This document shows positions 14,193 to 23,849 of a stretch of 64,000 bases of DNA, piece by piece. Position numbers and translations under genes: made by a program. The stretch spans positions 1,034,501-1,098,500 of the forward strand of contig WHUX01000001.1 of assembly GCA_015179025.1 (NCBI GenBank), written 5' to 3'. The DNA comes from Terfezia claveryi. Its lineage: Eukaryota > Ascomycota > Pezizomycetes > Pezizales > Pezizaceae. Each line of letters starts with the position of its first letter. The first letter of the stretch is position 1. Under the pieces are notes generated by a model. It had not been told where the DNA came from. It worked only from the letters and a program-made list of their open reading frames with translations, and made no database searches.

Positions 14193-17183
14193 CTAGCACC
14201 GTTCGAAAATACGATACAACCCTTTGAGGTTTGCCACCTCACTGACATGGTTCAGCAAGGACTTCGGCGGGACGAGTCTCTTTCTGAATGCAGGGAACAA
14301 CACATTCTCAATAGCGTTCACAAGCTCCTCCCTTCTTTGGCCCAAAGCCTGATCCGTTGCTGCCGCGGTAGTTGTCCTTTCAACCCCGCCCGCGGCCCCA
14401 CTAATAGGACTGACGGCAAGGCGTGGGGCCGAAGAGGGAGGCGGCAGAATTTCGGGAACATACCAGCCTGCGATCTCTCTTAACATGCTCTCAAAGCATT
14501 CAAGTTCCCTAGTCCAATCTACATTAGGCCCGAGCCGGAGTAAAAACATAGGAAGCTTTCCCATGCTCGGTAGATAGCCCTTCACCAACAATGGAAGAGT
14601 GCAGAGATCCCCCTCTTCAGTAATTGTCATGTTAAAGTAATCAAGCAACATTGCCCGCTTGTTTATAATGAGGGAAGTTGTGGCCTGTGTATTGCATCGA
14701 AAAGTTGCGGGGGAAAGTCAGTAAATTCAGTATTTGGCAGATGTGCTCAGGTTTAGTTAAGACTGGGGTATATGCAGGTGCATGCAGCTTGATGTAGGTG
14801 GCATATGTGAGTTAGAGTGATGGGTAGGTATAAGCAAAGACGAGGCAGGCCGAAGAGAAGGCTAGGAGAAGTGCAACTATCAACGTGAACCGTACCTCCA
14901 CAGCCTCGTTCCAGTCAAATGCGGAATCCTGTAGATCTCCGGTACCCGCCATGACAACATCCCTTTCTCCTTCTGCGTGCTTCTCTTGATCTGCCGCGAT
15001 TTGGACGAGACAACGAATTGCTAACGGTGGATCTAACTTTATCGTTCCAAAGTTTCCGAAATCCGATAGTCCAATTTGATAGAAGAGTTCGAAACTGCAT
15101 AGTCACAGAAGTTTAGCTGATTAGTCATGGAAGATATCAATCGAACCATAGAACTGTTCCATGCAGGTCAAAAAATGCCTGACCGGCACGGTGCATGTTC
15201 TGGATTGTTGTGCCCTACTCCCGCAATCCACAACGTGGTACCTAAAGTATAAACTTACCATACAGCTGCATAATCGACAAGGTAGAGCTTCACGCCATGC
15301 TGCATTGCCGCTAACCGCCGGGATTCATCAACGATACCAACAAATGTATGGTCTCGAAATACTTCGTAAAGGCCGTTATGCATTGACTTCCTGACGTCTG
15401 CACGAAGTCGCTTGATTGTTTTGTAATTATATTCCTGCCACTGCCTGGGTTCGTCGGAAGTCGTTTCATCGTCTACTTCAATTCCAGTTGAGCTCTGTTG
15501 TTTGAATAAAGTTGTGATCTTTTGTGCTTTCGCATCAACTCTGTTCAGGTTATTTTCATAGGTTTTCTGAACCAGGCGGGTGGTATTTGCACTCCTGAGT
15601 GGCGCCGTAGTCGCGACCTTGCCCCCTGGGCTGGGTTTGGTTTGCGAGTCACCATCGGGTCGGAGAGGGAGCTTAGACCCTGCTCCCGGTATCAATGTTT
15701 GCGTCAAGAAAGACCTAGACGTATCCACTGCTGCTAGTTGTTCTCGGATCTTCTCGGTAATCAATTCGACAATCTCATCCTCATGGAGAAAGTTGACCTC
15801 CCGCTTTGTTGGATGCACATTCACATCAACCCGATGTGGTTCAATTTCAATTGATAGATATACGAACGGGTGGCCACCTTTGGGAAGGAACATTGCATAA
15901 GTTGCTTCAACTGATTTCTTGATCAGCGCAGATTCCACCGATCGATCTAAACGTATTAGGCTTTTGACCGAGGCTTATGTGGGATGGTGTCATACGGTTG
16001 ATAAACAGAAGAAGTGTCATCTTCTTCACGTTATAGTTTGCATTACTGACCATTCCCGTGGCCTTGAAACCTAAGTGCTTGTCACTGACTTCTAGGCTCA
16101 AGAGCTCGTTTGCGACAGTACTGCCGTGGATGTTGCGTATCCGGCCAATGATTGAGGTACTTGAAGTGGTTGATACCCCCATATCGGCATCGCCATGCTT
16201 TTGTACCTCCGTAAGCTCTCCGTTCATGCAGCACGGTATTTCGCCAAGTGAGACCAACCTTCTTGCACGAGAACGACACACCTTCACAATGCACTGCGTA
16301 GCGCCCCACAACATCTAAGATCTTGGAGTACTCTTCGGGAGCGGATCGGAATGCCCGGCGCCGGCTAGGGACATTATAAAACAGATCCTCGACCTGGGAT
16401 GAAAGTGGTTAGTCGTCCCATCTTCCCCAGGGTTGCAGCCGGTTACAAGAACACATGGGTTGACAAACTGTAATTTGAGTTCCTTGTTTCCCAGCAACTG
16501 GTTTAGGATCCGCACTCATTCCTGGTTTTGATGGTACAAGTTTTCCATCCGAATAAACGGCTCTGAGCAAGACCATCCATTAACATACATCAAGACCTTC
16601 AATGAATTTCTTTTGCACTACTGACCTCCAAGCACAATTAGAATCCTTCGTTTTGGTAGTGACCGTAAGATGTGCAATGTGACTGATACTTGCAAGAGCT
16701 TCGCCTCTGAAACCGTAGGTACCGATAGATGTGAGATCTTCAAATTGTTGCAGCTTTGAGGTTGTGAACCGCTCACACAGGATTGCCATGTCATCTTTCT
16801 AGAAATGGGTACTAAGATGAGCGTCATGTCTCTCCGATTATAATATGTTGGGAAGGAAGTAGACATTTATGCCGTGACCGTTGTCTGTGATTTGTAGGAG
16901 CTTCAACCCTCCATCTTTGACTAGCACGTCAATGGAGGTGGATCCGGCATCCACCGAATTTTCGATAAGCTCTTTAAGTGCATGCACAGGAGCAACAATG
17001 ATTTCTCCCGCGGCAATTTTGTTGACTACGTTTTGATCAAGAGCCTATATATTTGATCAGTTTTATAACAGAACTAGGTTGTAACTAACTAACCTTGATT
17101 CTTCGCGGACCTGATATGGCTTCATCGGCCTTCCTTTTGGTACCTTTTTTCAGCTGCTTATCTGCTTCCGTGTCGATATCCAT
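14193..17183 (-). CDS. MLH1: DNA mismatch repair protein MLH1 (MutL homologue)
   Basis: Nine exons on the minus strand, in order: 17183-17094, 17044-16865, 16798-16626, 16562-16469, 16393-16259, 16197-15996, 15946-15259, 15094-14896, 14684-14193. They give 750 residues, normal for fungal MLH1. The N-terminal GHKL ATPase motifs are clear: ENSVDAG (motif I), DNGHGI (II) and [13 protein letters not shown] (III). [17 protein letters not shown] marks the end of the ATPase/transducer domain. The protein ends in FERC, the conserved MLH1 C-terminus that contributes to the endonuclease site of the MLH1-PMS1 (MutL-alpha) dimer. MLH1 acts after MutS homologues bind a mismatch in the nucleus, and in meiotic crossing-over with MLH3. 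Two introns (16258-16198 and 15995-15947) look like frameshifts until spliced; removing them restores the family sequence exactly. The start MDIDTEAD was preferred to an in-frame upstream ATG because that extension is unconserved. It diverges from SYO1. Confidence 0.95.
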
Positions 17184-17474
17184 CGTGAATTTGCAACAAT
17201 GGGGCTGGAAAGAACAGCGAGATAATATGGCTTCAGCACGACAATTTGGGATGACGCGTTTAATGCGTGGCGCAGGGCACCCGCGTCTTGCTTTGTTCCC
17301 GTGATCCAGTGACACCCTTGGCAAATTTCGGTAAAGCAGCCCTTCGGAAATTCTCCGCATAGCAGTGCCAAGATTTACAAGTCCCAAAATTTTCCTGAAG
17401 CATTCTAGATTTAGACCAGAAGATATTGTAGACCGCCATCTCGACTATCTCGCTGTTAACATAGATTCACCATC
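17184..17474. promoter_or_regulatory. Bidirectional promoter of MLH1 and SYO1
   Basis: Only 291 bases separate the MLH1 start codon (minus strand) from the SYO1 start codon (plus strand), so both genes must share control DNA here. I see no clear TATA box. Whether the two genes are co-expressed cannot be told from the sequence. Confidence 0.7.
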
Positions 17475-20082
17475 ATGGGCAGAAGCAATCGAGTACGCAA
17501 GAATAAGGTAAAGGGGAAGACTGATCCCCTAGGTGGGGTCCGAAACCTAGACATTGGACAACATTCAGCATTGAGGGAGACGAAGATTCTCCCCATTGTC
17601 AAGAACATCTCATCAATCAACGTAAATGAACGAGTTCAAGCCGTCACCGCAGTCGCAAATCTGGTAGAAGACCCAACATGCCGGAAACTGCTGTTGAAGG
17701 AGAGGATTGTCGCTGCCCTAATGGAGCAGACATTGAATGACTCCTCACCGGAGGTCATAGTGAGAGGATGGGGAGTCCTGCGAAATTTGGCTGTGGAGGA
17801 AGGATACGACGTGTGCCTGCATATGTATCGAAAGGACATTCTCACCCCGATCGCTGCTGCAATATCAAAAGTAAGAAACCCACTGCGTTTTATTTTAGTA
17901 GATTCTAATCTGGGGTGAATACAGCTCCAAGGGACTATAAGATCGTTAATAAATGACCCTGCCTCTGTGGATAATATCACGAAAAAGTTAGTCTGGGGAT
18001 ATGCAGAAAATGTAGTTGGGCTGGTAGCTAGCATCTGGCATGGTATCCATCTGTTCTCACGAGATCACATATTTGCTGACAATCTAATAGTGGCGAAGCT
18101 ACAGAAGAAGTTGTTGAGGCTGTCAATAAGCTGAACATCTTTCCTTTCCTCACGGGTTTACTGAGCCCTGATTGTAAAGCTCCTCGGGCCGTCCAGAATA
18201 TTGCAGCACAGTGTTTGAATGTAATTACCGAAGAGCAAGACGAGTTGATTAAATCCATCATTGATTCTGAGGATGTATTTGTCCCATTAATTCTCCAATT
18301 GAGGGACACTCCGACATCAAGCCCCACGGACCCTCTCCTCAGGACGGTTGCTGTTTGTGGTATGCCCCTATGTTAGCAACTGTGTTGTGTATTCCGCCCT
18401 TTTCATACACTGACTTCAAGCTCGCAGGTGTGGCCCACAATATCTCCGATTACCTCAGTGTCTCCGGGAATACTATCAATCCATTTACCGACTCCATAAA
18501 TCTCACAAAGCTCACTGCCATTATTCAAGCTGCATCCAAGATTACACCCCCAGTCAATGAGTCTACTCTAACAAGTGGAGAACCAGTAACCGAGGGTGAG
18601 CGAATTGAAGCACTCAAGGATGGTTTAGAAATCTTAACATCAATCATTGCTTCTCTGCAAGATGATATTGACGGCAAAATTCCTGATGAGGTTCCAGTTC
18701 CCGATTCCGACTTTATGGATGAAGACTCCGAAGAGGAGCTCGAGAATGGAGTGGATAAGGATGAAGATGGGGTTGATGATGAATTTGCAGTTGATGATGA
18801 ATCGATGGATGAAGCGGTTATGCTTGAAGAAATGGCGATGGTTACTGCGGTCGACCGTGACGACTCCGAGGAAGCAAACGATGCCTCATCTGAGTGCCCG
18901 ATTGCCCATCTCATTGAGGTTGTCATTCCTCTTCTTTTACCACTCTGCGCTCCTCAAGACCATTCCTCAAATTCCCTAGCAATCCAAACCCGCGCTATTA
19001 ATTGCCTCAGTAATATCTCTTGGACCTCCAGTACTGCTCTTCCCAAGTTATCCCCATTGTTCCAGTCCTTCCAGAAGCACGCCCTCACGGTATGGACATC
19101 CATTGTCGTCCCTATTCTCCACTCAAATACCGCAAACATCGAATTAGCTGAGGCTGTGACTGGGCTCTCGTGGGCGATTGCGAAGGCCCTGGGAGGAAAA
19201 CTCCCTATAAGTCAACCCACCAACGAAGGGGGAGTGGGGGAACATAAAATCTTTATGTCCCTTTACAACGCTGCTACAACGGACGACCTCCGGACTAGGT
19301 GCGTTGGCGTCCTGGGTTGTCTGGGACTAGCACCGGGCAGAATCGGTGTAAACAAGGCAAGTCCATCCTCTTTCCTCCATATCCATTTCAAATTCTAGCC
19401 AACGAAGTGTCTTCGTTTTACATTTTTCATGACATGGCCTATACACACCCACCACGTGGTTGGTCCGTTAGCATATCCAGGTCACGTGATGTACACAACT
19501 GAGCTATCTTCTTTCCTGTTTGAGTAGCACGTAGCGGTTTGGAATGGTGATTAGGGGAAATTTTTTAACATTCTGCACGTATGTAACGCACATGTATGCT
19601 AACGTGGAACATGTTTCTGGAATATAGGAGATCGGGGTATTTTTAGTTTCAAGTTTATCGGCTCTTCCACCAACAGGGAACACCGCTACGGATCCTGCCA
19701 TTGAGGCTCTCAATGCCGTTTTTGATGTGTATTCTGATGCTGAATTTGACTATGACGAGCCGGTATTTGTCAAACATAACTTTCTTGAACATCTCAAATC
19801 TATTCTGCCAAAGGTCCAGTCTATGGTAGGTTTTACCTCTCTATTTTCTATTTCTGACAGCACTGGGCCTCGCCCGGAAATTCCTCCTTTAACCCTACTA
19901 AACTCTGTCTTTTGTTTAATCTTTCTACATGCTCTGTTACGATGGCGATGCTAATCCAATACTGTGCGATCCAGACAAAGAAGATAGACAAGAGGAGATT
20001 CCCTGAGCAACGTGCTAGGGCTGAGGATGCCACTCAGAACCTCCGTAGGTTTATCGAGTATAAGAAAAAAGAAAGGTCGTAG
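17475..20082 (+). CDS. SYO1: Symportin Syo1 (HEATR3-like), Rpl5/Rpl11 co-import adaptor
   Basis: Six exons: 17475-17870, 17925-18042, 18099-18359, 18428-19356, 19628-19825, 19975-20082, giving 669 residues. The protein opens with a basic MGRSNRVRKNKVKGK segment (PY-NLS-like region), then ARM/HEAT helices (VQAVTAVANLVED, VIVRGWGVLRNLAVEEG). A long acidic insertion of Asp/Glu runs (nucleotides about 18700-18880) interrupts the repeats, and helical repeats follow to a basic C-terminus. This order (basic N-terminus, ARM repeats, acidic loop, HEAT repeats) is that of Syo1, which binds nascent Rpl5 and Rpl11 and carries them with importin Kap104 to the nucleus for 5S RNP assembly. Intron 4 is 272 nt and its donor is odd: AAG|gcaagt (GC-AG), or less likely GGT|gtaaac, both in phase. 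The intron 2 acceptor (ggcgaag) was chosen over an upstream tag because only it keeps the frame. Confidence 0.88.
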
Positions 20083-21051
20083 GCTAATCATATTTGTTAT
20101 GACAAAATTGCTACAAGGTATTAAGTAATCTGTGGTTGCATTTTGTGTGTTTGGTTTCGAATGAGCGTTCATGTTTGGTTAGCTTCACTCAAGGACTTCT
20201 GTAACCAGACTAAAGTCCGAAATAACGGGTTTCTTACATTTAAGCTGTCGCAGGACTACAATTTGATATTTGTACCTTGTTCCTCTACCCACCATTAATC
20301 AGTGAAACAGAGTATTCTAATCTGACTTCACTACCCATTGTCCCTCCCTCTTTTAGCAAGGACTCCTAGTTTCATTACTCCGACCTACCGTCTTTTGATG
20401 TTCGCCCCATCATTCTCCACCAGTCGCGTGTGCTTTCTAATCTCTTCTGCACCCATCAGAAATTGTTCGCCCTCTGGTTTCAATTCATTGGGATGCAATC
20501 TGGGCTTCCATGCTTTGAAGGAAAGAACGGAACAAAGGCAGAGGAAAGTAGAACATAGATATGTGACCCTTGGATAAGTCATACTTCAACTGAAGATCTC
20601 TGGCTGTCACGGGACTGTGGGACTACTATGCCTGACGATGATATTGCTGTGGAATATAAAACAAGAGTATAACCCTATTTATTTTTTGCAAGTACTGGTA
20701 CTGAGACTCATTCTTGGTACATACAGTACAGTTTCCCTTACCTATTTGGCAGATCGTGTAGCCTAGCTACCGTTTTGGCCCGCAGTAGAGAAAAGGACGC
20801 CGTTTTCAAGTGGGACCGCTGCTTACTGTAGCACTGGTAGGTACATAGGTATGGGTGTTGCCATCGGAAAGCCCTGAAGAATCGACTCTGGATGCAACTA
20901 TGCACTGCCAGGGCCCTTCGGCGGAGCCTCTAATTTTGTCTCTTTTCAGAGAACACCTGAAGCACCTCCTTACCATGAATAAATAGGCGTTTATGGTGAA
21001 AACAAGCCTCTCACATTTCCCTGGTACATAATTCACCATTCAATACCCATA
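20083..21051. other. Intergenic: SYO1 3' region and HET gene upstream DNA
   Basis: No supportable gene. It contains the left copy of the inverted 12-mer GTAACCAGACTA (20201-20212) whose mate lies at 23231-23242. Short open frames around 20338-20582 overlap on both strands and resemble nothing. Confidence 0.6.
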
Positions 21052-23242
21052 ATGGCGTACCCTGGCCAGCCAGTCTCATATTTGCCTCCTGGTGCATTTC
21101 TCCCGGTGGTACGAGATGGCATAACTGCACCTGCTAGTGTACAAGTTCTCCGGCAGCAATTCAATGTTGGAGACTATCTTACCCCCAAGGAAGCAGACTG
21201 TTTGTGCCGCGACATTGGTGAGCAACATCTATGCCACATATTAATCACTCTCGTTGGTCTGCACACCGAGTCAGTAAATCGGTTCTGTCAATGGCTCATA
21301 ACGGATGTACGAGTTTTTATTTCTTCTGGTTTGGACCTAGGAACAGCGTACGCAGTTGCAAGGACTGCATGGCAGCATTTCAATACCGCTCTGTTTTTCC
21401 GCGTTGACTACTGGAGGCAGCGGCTATGGGAGTTCATAAACCGAATGGGGGAGGCGCGCACGAACGCAGTTATTAAGGATGAAAATGGGTGGGGGATGAT
21501 TGCGTCACCGTATACGGTTATGCCCCGTCGTATGTGGGATGTGAAAAGTAACCGGGTTGTGGACTTCCGTAATCGCCTGGCAAACTTCTGGATGATTAAA
21601 GAAGTATCACCACATTTGATCCCTCTGGATCAGAGTTATCCACAATTCTGGGCCGTCACACACAGTTGGACAGCGGACATGGTGGGGCTCGACAGCTCAG
21701 TGAATGGGTACCAGTGGCCCATACCGCTACCAGCAGGAGTTAGCTTGGAGCAGGTGCGCACTGAGCTGCTCAGTTTCGGTGGTGAATATGTGTGGTTAGA
21801 TGTAGCATGTTTGCGACAGGACTCAGGAATGCACCTCGCACAACTCAAAGCTGAGGAATGGAAGGTAGATGTGCCAACCATTGGAAACATATATCTTGCA
21901 GCAGCGAGGATTGTCCGATATTTCAACGGGCTCGGGCGGGCGTTTAGTCCATCAGGTTGGGAGATTGAGCGACACTGGTTAAAGCGAGCATGGACATTAC
22001 AAGAGATCAGGCCAGAACCAATTACACATACTGGTGGGTTATGCGCGGGCACTCCATTTTTAGATACTACAGGACCTTTCGGCCCTGGTGGCCGCATTGT
22101 TACCCTTCGCACTGCTCTCGCACATGTCCGGCACATTGCCGAAGACGCTGCCGACCTGAGGGGTATGGGTTGCACAGTCTTTGATCTCATCACTGAGATG
22201 CGGGACCGCTACTCTTCAAATCCCGTTGACAAAGTTGCTGGACTGGTTTACCTTCTTCGCACGCCTCGTCTTCCAACATATACCGCAGATAGCACTGATG
22301 AGGAAGCCTGGGTACGATGTTGCGACAATCTTGGTTTCATTCGAAGACTCGAGCTTCTCTTTGATTTTCCCGGCCGCGGCAGTGATACCCAATGGTACCC
22401 CACCTGGAAACAATTGACAAACTGGCCCGCACGAACAAAGGGGGTCCCACATAAAGCTCCCGTATGGTCCAATCAAACCATTCCTCGCTTCAGGCCTGCA
22501 ATTGCGTTGGGCAGACCTGGGGTATTTACTACAGGGGCGTATGTCCTCCGGGAGGTGCTAATTGAGAGCTCAGCCCATCATCCTGGTGAGTATTACGTGA
22601 AGCGGAATTCCAAGGTTGTTGTATTCTCCACAAGTTATGAGAACCAAACTCCTATCACGAGTGGAAGATATACCCTTGTGGGTTCACAAATGAGCGAGGC
22701 GTGTAATTGGGTTGTTTGTAATAGTATGGGAAGTATTGGTGGGATCATCGATACACTGCCACCGACTATATGCGTTGGTCTAATTCAGGCCGCCTTATTT
22801 CACAAAGTGAGTGTCCTAAGAACAGATTATACCAGTGAGCTTTCGCATGGTGACCTTTGTGCGGTACAAAATCCACCATATTGCCTTTTTGTATAGGTAG
22901 GGAGTTTTCTTTATTTAGGTTGATCTACCTCGAAGTTGGTGTGTGCTATTTTTAAGCTATTAAGTTTTGGTTCCGATGTAAAGGTGGGCCTGCAAAGTGG
23001 GGATATATACTCTGTACGCACGAGTTATATGATTGGCTTGATATAGTAGGAGAAATAATTTTATTCATGAAGACTTGCAGGCCTTGTTGGGTTACCCTGA
23101 ATTCAGGTTTTTTTCCCCGTAACTAAATTTCGCGGAAGAAGTCAGACCAAGCCAAATACAGCTCACGCACACACCGATAGTCTGAATATTTACTATAAAC
23201 GAAAACAGAAGACCATCCTACTCATGTACCTAGTCTGGTTAC
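20201..23242. repeat. 12-bp perfect inverted repeat bracketing the HET gene
   Basis: GTAACCAGACTA at 20201-20212 and its exact reverse complement TAGTCTGGTTAC at 23231-23242 face inward, 3.04 kb apart, and enclose only the HET-domain gene. A 12-bp match over 3 kb can occur by chance. The support comes from the same 9-bp core recurring elsewhere in the window in the same orientation. No target-site duplication is visible. Confidence 0.35.
21052..22896 (+). CDS. HET-domain protein (heterokaryon-incompatibility family)
   Basis: A single intronless frame of 614 residues, unlike all its multi-exon neighbours. The HET signatures lie at about residues 200-320: FWAVTHSW (199-206, the usual ALSYxWG position), EYVWLDVACLRQ (246-257), KVDVPTIGNIYLAA (271-284) and RAWTLQE (312-318). 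An upstream MPRRMWDVKSNRVV motif (157-170) is of the sort found in a large-protein subgroup of HET genes. HET domains mediate programmed cell death after fusion of genetically different hyphae and are thought to be related to TIR-like signalling domains. No NACHT, WD or ankyrin repeats follow; the last 200 residues are unrecognised, and the end (PPYCLFV) may be the natural terminus. The allelic partner or trigger is unknown. HET genes are often polymorphic accessory genes, which fits the isolated setting and the flanking inverted repeats. Confidence 0.8.
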   Translation: MAYPGQPVSYLPPGAFLPVVRDGITAPASVQVLRQQFNVGDYLTPKEADCLCRDIGEQHLCHILITLVGLHTESVNRFCQWLITDVRVFISSGLDLGTAYAVARTAWQHFNTALFFRVDYWRQRLWEFINRMGEARTNAVIKDENGWGMIASPYTVMPRRMWDVKSNRVVDFRNRLANFWMIKEVSPHLIPLDQSYPQFWAVTHSWTADMVGLDSSVNGYQWPIPLPAGVSLEQVRTELLSFGGEYVWLDVACLRQDSGMHLAQLKAEEWKVDVPTIGNIYLAAARIVRYFNGLGRAFSPSGWEIERHWLKRAWTLQEIRPEPITHTGGLCAGTPFLDTTGPFGPGGRIVTLRTALAHVRHIAEDAADLRGMGCTVFDLITEMRDRYSSNPVDKVAGLVYLLRTPRLPTYTADSTDEEAWVRCCDNLGFIRRLELLFDFPGRGSDTQWYPTWKQLTNWPARTKGVPHKAPVWSNQTIPRFRPAIALGRPGVFTTGAYVLREVLIESSAHHPGEYYVKRNSKVVVFSTSYENQTPITSGRYTLVGSQMSEACNWVVCNSMGSIGGIIDTLPPTICVGLIQAALFHKVSVLRTDYTSELSHGDLCAVQNPPYCLFV

Positions 23243-23849
23243 CTACAAGGCCATCCTAGTACACTACGCACTACTGTTGCTCGCTGTGTACTTGCGCCTG
23301 CCTTCCTTATCAGTTCTCGTCCTGCACACTCAGGTTCAACAGTTTTTGACCTAGATCCACATATGCGCCTACTTGGGCATAACAAACTGGTCGAAGACAT
23401 TTGAGAGTTTACCCACGGCTACTGATAAGGCGGGTAGGAGACATGAATTGACTTCTGGTTTGTTGTCGAGGTTGGCCAAACGGTTTACTTCAGTCGGCCA
23501 CAGAGTTTAATCTGGCTTGCCAGAGACATCAGTAGCGAGATCTGGATTCAAAAGCGGTATACCAAATTCTATAAATTCTATAATTTTCCTATATGTAACT
23601 TAATTAACACTCGTAGAAAGATCTACAATCGTATCGTTTGTCTTTCGGCATGCCGAACAAATTCGTCCCAGACTGGGCATCTTCGGCAGCAGGCATCTTG
23701 GCGCCCCTCGATAAGCGATAGCGAAAAAAAAGTCTCCATACCTAAGTATATACCCATCCTTGACAGATTGATCCAGCAGGTACCCAGCAGAGAGGACCAT
23801 CTTAAGCACACTTCCTTTCTATCGAAAAAATCTGTTTGGCATTGCTTCA
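22897..23849. other. Intergenic between the HET gene and SUV3
   Basis: No supportable gene. It holds the right copy of the flanking inverted 12-mer (23231-23242). The last 200-300 bases must contain the SUV3 promoter, but I recognise no specific site. Confidence 0.6.

Noticed and set aside
18043..18090. SYO1 intron 2 ending at the tag at 18088-18090
   Set aside because: This acceptor shifts the frame to an early stop; the acceptor at 18098 keeps the family sequence in phase.
18525..18926. Ser-rich 133-codon minus-strand frame
   Set aside because: Antisense of the Asp/Glu-rich acidic loop of SYO1 (GAT/GAA read backwards gives Ser/Phe).
21636..22193. 185-codon minus-strand frame
   Set aside because: Antisense to the HET-domain gene, whose motifs are clear on the + strand.
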